Below, in pieces: positions 26,501-34,318 of a DNA stretch of 64,000 nucleotides; position 1 is the stretch's first letter; each line of letters starts with the position of its first letter. The notes beneath the pieces were generated by a model. That model did not search any database. It saw nothing but the letters and a program-made list of their open reading frames with translations, and was not told the origin of the DNA. The stretch covers positions 186,001-250,000 of the forward strand of contig JAZIHH010000001.1 in assembly GCA_036678685.1 (NCBI GenBank), given 5' to 3'. This DNA is from JAZIHH01 sp036678685. Its GTDB lineage: Bacteria > Bacillota > UBA4882 > UBA10575. Both the position numbers and the translations under genes were made by a program.

Positions 26501-26786
26501 GGAAATATCCGTTTCCACCGACGACCCCGGAAAAATAAAAAAAATACTCCTTGCTTACCGCCGCCTGAATCAGGGAGGAGATTTTCATCTCACGGAGATG
26601 CACCGTACCGGCGCCCAATTTACAGCGCAAATCCCCGTTTCCTATTTCGCCTATGAAGAGAGCCTGGCCTATTTCTTCCGGGTCGTCACCGCCTGCGGAG
26701 AAGGTTATATTTTTCCGGATCCCTTGGAGGCCATACCATACTACCTAAAAGTGACAGGGAATAAGAACACTACCCGGTCTGAATAG
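23514..26786 (+). CDS. Large putative intracellular glycoside hydrolase (GH67/GH20-like, malectin-like and Ig-like domains)
   Basis: 1090 residues from a GTG with only a weak ribosome site. Residues about 1-125 resemble the non-catalytic N-terminal domain of alpha-glucuronidases and hexosaminidases (GAYDTRGLNYALYELAERI). A barrel-like region follows (TRFNRFCLFFYEPQD, LRAIAEAAHCYGIDFIFGLEQNP). An all-helical part reaches to about residue 690. A malectin-like module lies at about 700-870 (PGSYQIHLTLCDRS, GHDWFVSALTI), then two related beta-sandwich modules (VFLHYQTEKNGTFRRTPM; ILLAYRRLNQGGDFHLTEM). There is no signal peptide, so it probably acts on imported oligosaccharides. The substrate cannot be read from sequence. 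Its last 17 bases overlap the end of the converging ferredoxin gene. Confidence 0.6.
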   Translation: MAIIIRFLNQKKPEESTMKALDLVKEGFKKQSVPVEIYFSPLETDADFLVGTFEKSPLIRKLATEKKLALYQTPEALSIQEVMINGAPVTIIGAYDTRGLNYALYELAERINAQPLSMLGETVVEKPSAKIREVLTFHHFRRPAPSFFDLSYWEAYFSLLVKTRFNRFCLFFYEPQDPSLLPFPYLLDVPGFPEIRVTGLDAEERERNLMQLRAIAEAAHCYGIDFIFGLEQNPPGKEKSPLPFFIKGLAAENLIPYTYSALKQLLTYCPQIKGIFLRWGKEKMTGEEQTAFLAPTYIRALKETNRRVELRISGKSLAPEMPALLKEAGIPFSVSYDHGRECFDLPYKPVKTAPEGISGGYPQQPYAFPVCHELWSAGSHRLLLWGDPELVLRLTQTLELTGKTGLTVAPPSAWKERGYEEGMSLLPADYSYYTWEFERYWYFYLLFGRLSYNPQTSGRIWSREFIRRFGEAGTKMAEVYSLAGKILCLYVSARIGEVKRKLRPETDTGGLLDYYLATPPGDPEIFCSIEDYAREYLEGEASGLITPETVAEYLWQLGTRLLETIEMLREKNPGGPPERGKEWKSTLLDFMILANFALYHAGKIRSAVNLALYYQTRDLTSLLAARNGLRKTVFYWQQIIKAAEGRSFPRLEAGPGGAGSWRDKLLLLLEDEKRLDALIREHRQRGIFTLGFDFGVPPRYSRQADFTNSSPGSGFYVEKGYTYAGPRTLYSQEKGFGWLNTEGLRGIASPPVRLCDQDLDLEQDGITGAYGLQLFNDLVWGFHPAVFQVDLEPGSYQIHLTLCDRSEKPLTRGPMGIKVNGETLADNLVVPAGKRVDFKKIVTVGEEHCLRIEFSGREGHDWFVSALTIRPTSPVIAHTPVMLTPGKPQVIQATVTGAEPVTGVFLHYQTEKNGTFRRTPMTPAGDGLYRVEFPAAEAPSGRISRYYIIVAGEQNKKLAACGTPEKPVTARWKEPFLNRPRLYHQPPEIAPASEDLEISVSTDDPGKIKKILLAYRRLNQGGDFHLTEMHRTGAQFTAQIPVSYFAYEESLAYFFRVVTACGEGYIFPDPLEAIPYYLKVTGNKNTTRSE

Positions 26787-26967
26787 CATCGGTGGGGCAG
26801 TTTTCTGCCGCTTCCGCCACTTTCTCCTGAAGGTCTTCCGGAACCTCCTCTTCTATGGCTTCCGCCTTATCTTCCTCACCCCAGGTAAAAACTTCCGGAC
26901 ACAAATCGATACAGAGTCCACAGGAAATACAGAGATCCGGCAGGACTTCTACTGTCATCTCTACCAC
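26770..26967 (-). CDS. Single-cluster 4Fe-4S ferredoxin
   Basis: 65 residues with DLCISCGLCIDLCPEVF near the start and NCPTDAIQ near the end: one C-x2-C-x2-C-x3-CP set plus a remote Cys, as in monocluster ferredoxins of anaerobes. The body is acidic. The start is the GTG at 26967 or the ATG at 26958. It is a small electron carrier; the partner is unknown. Confidence 0.9.
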   Translation of the reverse strand: MVEMTVEVLPDLCISCGLCIDLCPEVFTWGEEDKAEAIEEEVPEDLQEKVAEAAENCPTDAIQTG

Positions 26968-26988
26968 CGCCTTATATTACCTCTCCTC

Positions 26989-27426
26989 CTAGGAAGGAGC
27001 AGGAGTGACCGTAGTTATTTCCCGGCTCTTTTTATTTCTGTCCAGAAGATTCTGGATTTTTTCCATAAGTTCCGGAGCGTGATCAAGGATCCGTCCGACC
27101 AGAACATTGCCTTCCACCGGCAGCAACCTTGTCTGATCTTTCCCCACCACTAAAAAGGCTACGGGATTCAGGGTAATCCCGGCGCCGCTGCCGCCGCCAA
27201 AGGGCATTTTTCCCGGTTCACCGTCGTTCTTCTTTTCGCCGCCCCGCTTCATGACTTCAAATTCACTGCCGCCGGCGGCAAAGCCGAAAGCCACGCGGGA
27301 GATGGGAATTATTACATTGCCATCGGGCGTTTCCACCGGATCACCAAGAATCGTATTGACATCCACCATATCTTTAATGCTTTCCATTGCCGTTTTCATC
27401 AATCCCTCTATCGGGTGTTCGGTCAT
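26989..27426 (-). CDS. ytfJ: YtfJ/GerW-family sporulation protein
   Basis: 145 residues: HPIEGLMKTAMESIKDMVDVNTILGDPVETPDGNVIIPISRVAFGFAAGGSEF is the family signature, followed by GGGSGAGITLNPVAFLVV. GerW is needed for normal spore germination in Bacillus. AAGGAGAG precedes the ATG. It lies inside the 3' end of the DUF2953 gene (53-base overlap), the usual pairing. Confidence 0.93.
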   Translation of the reverse strand: MTEHPIEGLMKTAMESIKDMVDVNTILGDPVETPDGNVIIPISRVAFGFAAGGSEFEVMKRGGEKKNDGEPGKMPFGGGSGAGITLNPVAFLVVGKDQTRLLPVEGNVLVGRILDHAPELMEKIQNLLDRNKKSREITTVTPAPS

Positions 27427-28096
27427 GATTGTCTTCTCTCCTTGTTATAGTGTGCATAAAACCTTTTATTCCACCGAGAATAATATGTCCCATCCTCACC
27501 GTAAATATACAGTCCAGCATGGTTTCCCAACCCGGAAGATTATAACTGGGGAGAACCATAACATGGTGCTTGGTCCGGTCAAACTTGTAACTCCTTTGCA
27601 AAAGCCCGAGAATTGTTCCTTTTATTCCCCAGAGGATACCGATAGCCATCCCCGTCAACGCCGCATCTTCCAACCCCAACACTGTTCCCCAGGTAAACCG
27701 GGAAAACTTTCCCCTTTTTTCCGTTTCTTGCGCCACCGTCAGCCAACGGCGGTAGGGCGAGGGGGAAAGAAGATAAAAAAAAGTGCCTCCAATTCCATAC
27801 CAGCGCAAAAGGGTGGAGATATGGCTTAATCCGTCGGGGACCAGCGGGAAAGGACCGGCCGGTTCTTCTGTTCCCCCCCCCGCAGCGGGCTGTGTTTCTT
27901 TTTCCCTCTTGCCCTCTGTTTTTTGGGGCCATTCCAGGGTCAGGGAAAAGGTACGGTGCAAAAAGGGCAACCCGGCAAAACTTGTCTCAACAAAGAAAAA
28001 AATTTTCCGCCTCCGGCCGTGGATGTGAAAATGAAAACGGAGGGGTAGAAAGAGGCTAAGCAAAAGAAAAAAGAAGAAGATAAAATGTGTCCCCAA
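27374..28096 (-). CDS. DUF2953 membrane-associated protein
   Basis: About 240 residues. A hydrophobic N-terminus (THFIFFFFLLLSLFLPLRF) is followed by HFHIHGRRRKIFFFVETSFAGLPFLHRTFSL and, near the end, LEDAALTGMAIGILWGIKGTILGLL, the DUF2953 pattern. The TTG at 28096, with AGGTG before it and five bases after the ATPase stop, is the likeliest start. The family goes with ytfJ in spore formers. Molecular function is unknown. Confidence 0.75.
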   Translation of the reverse strand: MGTHFIFFFFLLLSLFLPLRFHFHIHGRRRKIFFFVETSFAGLPFLHRTFSLTLEWPQKTEGKREKETQPAAGGGTEEPAGPFPLVPDGLSHISTLLRWYGIGGTFFYLLSPSPYRRWLTVAQETEKRGKFSRFTWGTVLGLEDAALTGMAIGILWGIKGTILGLLQRSYKFDRTKHHVMVLPSYNLPGWETMLDCIFTVRMGHIILGGIKGFMHTITRREDNHDRTPDRGIDENGNGKH

Positions 28097-28100
28097 GTAT

Positions 28101-30866
28101 TCACACCTCACCGGGCAAACGGGCTTCTTTTCCACCTGTCCCCCATAAATTATGCCCGGTTCCCGGTTGCTTCTTACCTATTATAATTCTTTCCGCGACC
28201 GAAACAGCGTGGGCGGCCGCCACCGAAAGACCCGCGGCCACGATTACGCCCAGCCAATGTCCGGCCGTCAAAGGCGAAGTATGAAAAATCCGTTGCAAAA
28301 AAGGAAGATAGATCACGAACAACTGCATAAGAGTGGATAAGAAGACGGCCCCAAGGAAGTAGGGGTTTTTCCCCAATTTAACCGCCCGGACCGGTCCGGC
28401 TTCCGCCCGGCAGACGAAGACGTAACTCAACTGGGAAAAGACCAGGGCGGAAAAGGCCACCGTTCGCGCCTGGGTTAGGGGTGCGCCCTGCAAGAGGTGG
28501 AAAAGAAAAAGCGAAACCGTGCTTAAACCGATAACCAGGCCCTGGAGAATGATTTTCCCTCCCAATCCCCGGCTGAAAATACTTTCTTCCGGTGGCCGCG
28601 GGGGCTTTTTCATCAACTCTTCCTCCGGGGGCTCCATCCCCAAGGCCACAGCAGGGAGGCCGTCAGTCACCAGATTGGTCCAGAGGATTTGAATAGGCAA
28701 CAAAGGAAAAGGGATCCCGAAGACAGCCGCCAAAAACATGGTGAAAATTTCCCCGGTATTACAACCCAGCAAATAACGGATACACTTTCTGATATTGCTG
28801 TAAACCCCGCGCCCTTCTTCCACAGCCGCCACAATGGTGGCAAAATTGTCGTCGGCAATCACCATATCCGAAGCCTCTTTGGTAACATCCGTGCCGGAAA
28901 GGCCCATGGCGATCCCAATGTCCGCTTCTTTAACCGCCGGCGCATCGTTGACCCCGTCGCCGGTCATCGCCACGACCGTGCCTTGTTCTTTAAAAGCCTG
29001 TACCACCTTTAACTTGTGATAAGGATTGACCCGGGCAAAAATATCAACTTTACTGATTATCCCGGCCAATTCCGGCTCGGATAAACGGTCCAATTGGGTG
29101 CCGGTAAGAATCAGACCGCCGGGCCGCAACAGGCCGAGTTCTTCGCCGATCGCACGGGCGGTCCCCGGATGATCTCCGGTAATCATCACGGTGCGAATTC
29201 CCGCCTGCCGGCATTTTTCAATTGCCGGTCTTGCCTCGGGACGCGGGGGATCGATCATTCCTACCAGGCCCAGAAAGATTAGGTTTTTTTCGTCCTCTTC
29301 CCCCATTGGTGACCTGTCCGGTAAAGGGCGGTAAGCCAGGGCCAGAACCCTTAACGCCCGGGCCGCCATGGATTCCATGGCTTTGGTGACCGCCCGCCTG
29401 TACATGCGTTGGAGCGGCACCTCTTTTCCCTGCCAGCGAATCCGGTCCGACAACTGCAAAATAATGTCCGCCGCGCCCTTAGTATAAAGAATTTTTTCTT
29501 CTCCCTCCTGCCACACCACACTCATTCTTTTGCGTTCCGGTGTAAAAGGGATCTCTTTTAACCGGGAGCCGTTATTCCCGGAAAGGCCGGCCTTAAGGGC
29601 CAGGGTTAAAAGGGCTCCTTCCGTGGGGTCGCCCTTCACCGTCCAATGCCCGCCGGCTTCTTCTTCCAGTAGGGCATTATTACATACCAATCCGGTCCGG
29701 AGCAGGCGCTATAATCCTTCCCGGTCCGGGTACCCGCCTTCCCCGGCCAGAGGGCAAAGGGGTTTTTGCCGCCAAAAAAATTCACCCTCCGGCTTAAATC
29801 CGCTGCCGCTCACCGAAATCTCTTCCCCGTTGATATAAACGGTGGTGACCATCATTTGGTTGCGGGTAAGGGTTCCCGTTTTGTCGGAACAGATTACCGC
29901 CGCGCAGCCCAGGGTTTCCACGGCCGGCAGGCGTCTAATAATCACCTGCCGTTTGATCATGCGTTGCACGCCCAGGGCCAACGAGATGGTGACGATCGCC
30001 GGCAAACCTTCAGGGATGGCCGCCACGGCCAGGCTGACGGCGGAGAGAAACATCATGCGAAAACTTTCTCCGCGCCAAAACCCCAGCAGGGCAAGGACGA
30101 CGCAAATAAGGAGACAACAAAAAACCAGAACTTTACCCATTTGGTCCAGGCGTCGCTGCAACGGGGTAGGACCGCTGGAAGTAGCTTTCAATAACCCGGC
30201 AATCTTTCCCAATTCCGTCTGCATTCCGGTGGCCACGACAATTCCTTTGCCCCTCCCCCGGGTAACCGTTGTTCCGGCCTGAACCATATTCCTCCGTTCT
30301 CCCAAGCCCGGTTCGGCTTCGGCAATTACCGCCGTGTCCTTGGGGACAGGTACCGATTCCCCGGTCAGAGGCGATTCATCAACTTCCAGGCCTTCCGCTG
30401 CCACCAGCCGGAGATCGGCCGGGACACGGTCCCCGGGCTCAAGAACGAGCAAGTCGCCGGGGACCACCCGCGCGGCGGAAATTATTTCCATCCGGCCGGC
30501 TCTTATCACTTTGGCCTGCGGCGCCGACAACTCTTTCAGCGCCTGCAGGGAACGTTCCGCCCGGTATTCCTGGATGAAACCCAAAACCGCATTTAACACC
30601 ACAATCGCCAAAATAGTAAGCGCATCATTCCATTCGCCCAAGGCTCCGGAGATAATTACCGCCCCCAGCAGCACCAAAACCATAAAATCGGCGAATTCGG
30701 AGAAAAACAACCGCCACGGGGAAAGGGGTTCCTTTTCCTGGAGACGGTTCTCACCGTAAATTTTTAACCGTTTCTCCGCTTCTCGGGGATTGAGTCCTGT
30801 ATGGACCCGGGTCTTCAATTCTTTGGCGGTTTCTTCCGGTAACATTTGCCACCAGCGTTTGGACAA
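28101..30866 (-). pseudogene. Calcium-type P-ATPase (P2A), interrupted by one in-frame TAG
   Basis: The two halves are in the same frame. The first (from a TTG at 30866) holds SPWRLFFSEFADFMVLVLLGAVIISG, DESPLTGESVPV and the phosphorylation motif CSDKTGTLTRNQMM. It ends at TAG (29711-29709) after PDREGL. The frame continues RLLRTGLVCNNALLEEE with WTVKGDPTEGALL, ITGDHPGTARAIGEELG, MTGDGVNDAPAVKEADIGIAMG and the C-terminal membrane helices to 28101. The whole is a normal-length (about 920-residue) cation pump of the SERCA-like group. The single stop lies in the nucleotide-binding domain and would prevent a full-length pump. Sequencing error or suppression cannot be excluded. Confidence 0.82.
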
Positions 30867-30943
30867 AACCTTCCCCCCCGCTCTGATCTTATCTCGTCCT
30901 ATTTTTATGCCCGGGCGGAAGAAAAATGCTTCACATGGAAGGG

Positions 30944-30973
30944 TTGCCAATCATTTCGCAAAAATGATATACT
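30944..30973 (+). promoter_or_regulatory. Sigma-A promoter of the rqcH leader
   Basis: TTGCCA (30944-30949), 18 bases, TATACT (30968-30973) on the plus strand. It is placed directly before the repeated structured leader elements and divergent from the ATPase gene. Confidence 0.65.
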
Positions 30974-30974
30974 G

Positions 30975-31024
30975 TATCCGGCACGCCCGGCGGCCTTGGG
31001 AAGGCTGCCCGGCATTTCCTGTCG
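30975..31024 (+). repeat. Truncated first copy of the structured leader element
   Basis: The segment starts TATCCGGCACGCC and contains CCTTGGGAAG flanked by complementary G/C arms, as the two full copies downstream do. It stops after about 50 bases. Base differences in its first hairpin keep the pairing. Confidence 0.55.
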
Positions 31025-31025
31025 A

Positions 31026-31220
31026 TGCGGCACGCCGGCGACCTTGGGAAGACCGCCGGGCAATTTCCCGGCGAGGACGACGGTCAACCCGGGACCGAGC
31101 CGCAGGAGGCGGCGAGTTGACTTCCGGGACACGGAGGTCCTGTAAGTCGTGAGCCCGGGGTGGCCGGTGGGCGAGCCGGGGAAACCGGGCGGGCTTCCCC
31201 GGGAGCTCCAGTGCCGGATA
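31026..31220 (+). ncRNA. Structured leader element, copy 1
   Basis: About 195 bases closed by GGCAC near the start and GTGCC at 31211-31215. Inside are the hairpins CGCCGGG-CAATTT-CCCGGCG, then GTCAAC...GTTGAC enclosing GCCGC-AGGAG-GCGGC, then GACTT...AAGTC with GGGAC/GTCCT, and GAGCCCGGGG...CCCCGGGAGCTC. It is about 90% identical to copy 2. It matches no riboswitch class I recognise. Confidence 0.6.
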
Positions 31221-31232
31221 GATACTTTCCGA

Positions 31233-31448
31233 AAACAGTTTATCCGGCACGCCGGCGACCTTGGGAAGACCGCCGGGCAATTTCCCGGCGAGGACGACGA
31301 CGGTCAACCCGGGACCGAGCCGCAGGAGGCGGCGAGTTGACTTCCGGGACACGGAGGTCCCGTAAGTCATGAGCCCGGGTTGACCGGCGGGCGAACTGCG
31401 GAAACCCGGCGGGCTTCCCCGGGAGCTCCAGTGCCGGATAAACTGTTT
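31233..31448 (+). ncRNA. Structured leader element, copy 2
   Basis: 216 bases bounded by a perfect 18-bp inverted repeat: AAACAGTTTATCCGGCAC at 31233-31250 and its complement at 31431-31448. The internal hairpins are those of copy 1. A GGGAC/GTCCC pair here replaces GGGAC/GTCCT, a change that keeps the pairing. It ends 20 bases before the rqcH ATG, so its fold could reach the ribosome site GGGAGAGG. Confidence 0.6.
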
Positions 31449-31468
31449 ACCACTGGGAGAGGATCACC

Positions 31469-33244
31469 ATGCCTTTTGACGCCATAACCGTTTCCGCCCT
31501 CAAACACGAATTAAATCAAACACTGATTAATGCCCGAATCGACAAAATCTTTCAACCGGAACAAGAAACAGTAGTGTTCTCGTTCTTTCACCCTTTCCCC
31601 CGCCGGGACCTGCGTTTACTTTTCTCCGTTCATCCCCGTTTCTACCGGGCCCATCTTCTAACAGAAAAATTGGTCAATCCGGAAAAACCGTCGGCTTTTT
31701 GCATGTTGCTCCGCAAATACCTGCAGGGGGGAAGATTTTTAAAAGTGGAACAACCTCCCTGGGAAAGGATTCTCTTGATAAAAATCCAAAACTACCATGC
31801 CGAGCAAGGGCTAACCAGTTTTACCCTGGTCTTTGAAGCCATGGCGCGCTTCGCCAATCTCCTGTTGCTGGATGAGGAAAACCGGATTATTGACGCCCTA
31901 AAACGTTTTCCGGGCAAGGACGGGGAAGCACGGAATATTTTTCCCGGCGCCGCTTATGTTCCTCCGCCTAAGGCAACCGTTTCCGGGTGCCACCCGGGAA
32001 ACCTCACCCGCCAGGATTTGCAGATCATGATCGACCGTTCACCTTCGGAACGTCCTCTCGAGCGAATCTTGAACGAAGAAATTTTAGGGGTTTCACCTGC
32101 CTTGACCCGGGAACTTTTTCACCGGGCCGGGATCAATCCCAAAGAAACAGCGGGTACCGCCCTGCCGGAAACCGCCGAAAAACTCCATGCCGCACTCGAA
32201 GAATTCCGGCGGCTGGTGACCGAAGAAACCTATGCCTATTTTTATTATGAAAAAAACGGCCGGCCGGAAGAGATCTTTCCCTACCGGCCCGCCTCCCTGC
32301 CGGCTGCCATGATCAAACCGGCTCCCGGCTTGAGTCCGGGTCTGGAAAACACTATCCACCGCCAAGAACGGGAAGCACAACTTGCCCGGAGAAAACAACA
32401 ACTGCAAAAAATTATCACGCAAGCCAAGAAAAAAACGGTCCGGAAAAAGGATAAACAACGGGCCGAATTGGCGAAAGCGGAAGATGCCGGCACCTACCGG
32501 CTGTACGGGGAACTATTAACTGCCTGCCCCCAGCAAGTTCCCCGGGGCGCCGACAAAGTGGAGCTGGTAAATTACTATGATCCGGCCAGAAAAACAGTGA
32601 TCATTCCCCTAGACCCTGCTCTTTCCGCCACCCAAAACGCACAAAAATATTTTAAAAAGTACGCCAAGGCGAAAAAGGGGCAAAAACTGATCTCCCTCCA
32701 ATTGCAAAAGACCGATGAAGACCTGGAGTACCTGGAATCTCTGGAAAGCTTTCTGCAAAATCAGTTGGATGCCGAGGATTTAAACGCGCTCGAAGAGGAA
32801 ATGCGCGAAGCGGGGTTATTGAAAAACCGTGAACCGGCGCGCCGGTCCCGGTTGCCACACTCCCCCGGCCGGCCGGTGGTCTTCCGCTCCAGTGAAGGGT
32901 GGGAGATCCTGGTGGGAAAGAACAACAAACAAAATGACCAATTAACCTTTAAAAAATCTTCCCCCTGCGATTTATGGTTGCACACACAAAAAATCCCCGG
33001 CAGCCATGTTTTGGTCCGTTGCGGGGGAAGAGAAATCAGCCGGGAAACCCTCCTCGAAGCGGCCAACCTTGCCGTATATTTCAGTAAAGCACGGCATTCC
33101 ACCAAGGTGCCGGTGGATTACACGGAACGGCGTTACGTAAGAAAACCCGCCGGCTCCCGGCCCGGTTTTGTCCTGTATGATAACTTTCAAACCATCTACA
33201 TTACTCCGGATCCGGAGGTTTTAAAACGGCTGGGAATAACCTGA
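31469..33244 (+). CDS. rqcH: RqcH / NFACT ribosome quality-control protein
   Basis: 591 residues, full length. Order: NFACT-N (DAITVSALKHELNQTLINARIDKIFQPE), helix-hairpin-helix region, a long coiled coil (about 300-440, HRQEREAQLARRKQQLQKI), and the C-terminal NFACT-R domain with DLWLHTQKIPGSHVLVRC and AANLAVYFSKAR...VPVDYTERRYVRKPAG. RqcH binds stalled 50S-peptidyl-tRNA complexes and directs C-terminal alanine tailing. The Asp-Arg pair used for tRNA binding appears here as Glu-Arg (PPWERILLI). GGAGAGG precedes the ATG. Confidence 0.94.
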   Translation: MPFDAITVSALKHELNQTLINARIDKIFQPEQETVVFSFFHPFPRRDLRLLFSVHPRFYRAHLLTEKLVNPEKPSAFCMLLRKYLQGGRFLKVEQPPWERILLIKIQNYHAEQGLTSFTLVFEAMARFANLLLLDEENRIIDALKRFPGKDGEARNIFPGAAYVPPPKATVSGCHPGNLTRQDLQIMIDRSPSERPLERILNEEILGVSPALTRELFHRAGINPKETAGTALPETAEKLHAALEEFRRLVTEETYAYFYYEKNGRPEEIFPYRPASLPAAMIKPAPGLSPGLENTIHRQEREAQLARRKQQLQKIITQAKKKTVRKKDKQRAELAKAEDAGTYRLYGELLTACPQQVPRGADKVELVNYYDPARKTVIIPLDPALSATQNAQKYFKKYAKAKKGQKLISLQLQKTDEDLEYLESLESFLQNQLDAEDLNALEEEMREAGLLKNREPARRSRLPHSPGRPVVFRSSEGWEILVGKNNKQNDQLTFKKSSPCDLWLHTQKIPGSHVLVRCGGREISRETLLEAANLAVYFSKARHSTKVPVDYTERRYVRKPAGSRPGFVLYDNFQTIYITPDPEVLKRLGIT

Positions 33245-33255
33245 GCAGCCTGTTT

Positions 33256-34293
33256 CTAGATTCTCACCCTTTCCCGCGCCCGCGGTTCCTCCCGTACTGG
33301 GGTGGAGGCCCGGATCGCCCCGAGGACATGCTCCACTCCCAACTCCGCGGCCACCCGCTGGCAAAGGGGCGCCACTCGTTTTTCCCAAGCCTCTATTTCC
33401 GCCAGGGTCAGGGGTATCGGTTTTAACCAGTATTTTCGCACCATCTCTTCGCCAACTTCCCTGTTCTTGGCAAAAGCGCGGGCCGCCTGCCACATGGAAG
33501 CCTCTTTTCCGGCAGCCAGGACCACCGGACGCAGTTCCTCCGGAATCCGTTCAAAAGCCAAGCCGCCCAGGATAAACGGGTAAGTGGTGATCATGTGCTC
33601 CGTCTGGAGAATACACCTGGCCTGCTCGTAGAGTTTTCTTTTTTCATAGTCAATAAAATTGCTCTCCACCGCCTCGATCCAACCACTTTGGAGCGCGGTG
33701 GCCAGTTCCGAATCGGCCACAACTACTGGTTTTAAGCCCAAGATCCGCCAGGTCTCGAGTCCCAGGCGGAGGGATCCGGTCCCTATGGCCATTTTCTGTA
33801 GCCCCCCCAGGCTGAGCACCTCCCGCCGGGTGAAGATATTGCTGGGGCCCCCGGTCATATAGCCCATAACAATATCCCGCCGGCGCTGAAAAGCGTATTC
33901 CCCCAACTGTTCTCCGACCCTCCCGGACAGTGCTTCCTGCCAATGTTCAGCCGAAACGAATAATAACGGCAGGCTCAAAAACTCCATCTCCGGGACGAAG
34001 TCGGCATATTTGAAGGCAGCGACCAGGACTGCGTCCACCGTGCCCCGCAGTAAGCCCGCCAGCAATTCTTCCTCCTGTCCACGCACGCCATTGGTATAAA
34101 TTTCGACCCTTATTTTCCCCAGGGCTTTTCTTTCCAGTAATTCCTTGAAACGGTACAGTCCTTCACTGTAAACCGAATCCTGCTCCTTCGCCGTGGCTAC
34201 CCGCAGCACAAAGGGCCCGGGCGTAGAATAGCCTGTAATACTGACCAACAGGCTGATAAGAGCGATCATAAGTAGCAAAAACTTGTTTCGCAA
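33256..34293 (-). CDS. TRAP-transporter solute-binding protein (DctP family)
   Basis: 345 residues from a TTG with GGGAGGG upstream. An N-terminal hydrophobic signal or anchor (FLLLMIALISLLVSITGY) is followed by the DctP fold: LRVATAKEQDSVYSEGLYRFKELLE, GTVDAVLVAAFKYADFVPEMEFLSLPLLF and the substrate region MAIGTGSLRLGLETWRILGLKPVVV. It would capture an organic acid or related solute outside the membrane. No DctQ or DctM membrane gene is next to it, so it is an orphan here. Confidence 0.88.
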   Translation of the reverse strand: MRNKFLLLMIALISLLVSITGYSTPGPFVLRVATAKEQDSVYSEGLYRFKELLERKALGKIRVEIYTNGVRGQEEELLAGLLRGTVDAVLVAAFKYADFVPEMEFLSLPLLFVSAEHWQEALSGRVGEQLGEYAFQRRRDIVMGYMTGGPSNIFTRREVLSLGGLQKMAIGTGSLRLGLETWRILGLKPVVVADSELATALQSGWIEAVESNFIDYEKRKLYEQARCILQTEHMITTYPFILGGLAFERIPEELRPVVLAAGKEASMWQAARAFAKNREVGEEMVRKYWLKPIPLTLAEIEAWEKRVAPLCQRVAAELGVEHVLGAIRASTPVREEPRARERVRI

Positions 34294-34318
34294 AGCATAT
34301 CCCTCCCAATCTTAGAAT

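Noticed and set aside
29709..29711. TAG in the ATPase as a pyrrolysine codon
   Set aside because: No pyrrolysine enzyme family is involved, no pyl genes are in the window, and methyltransferase-like neighbours far away do not make this likely.
30975..31448. Known riboswitch (cobalamin, glycine, c-di-GMP, THF) in the rqcH leader
   Set aside because: None of the conserved core words of these classes that I know is present in the expected order.
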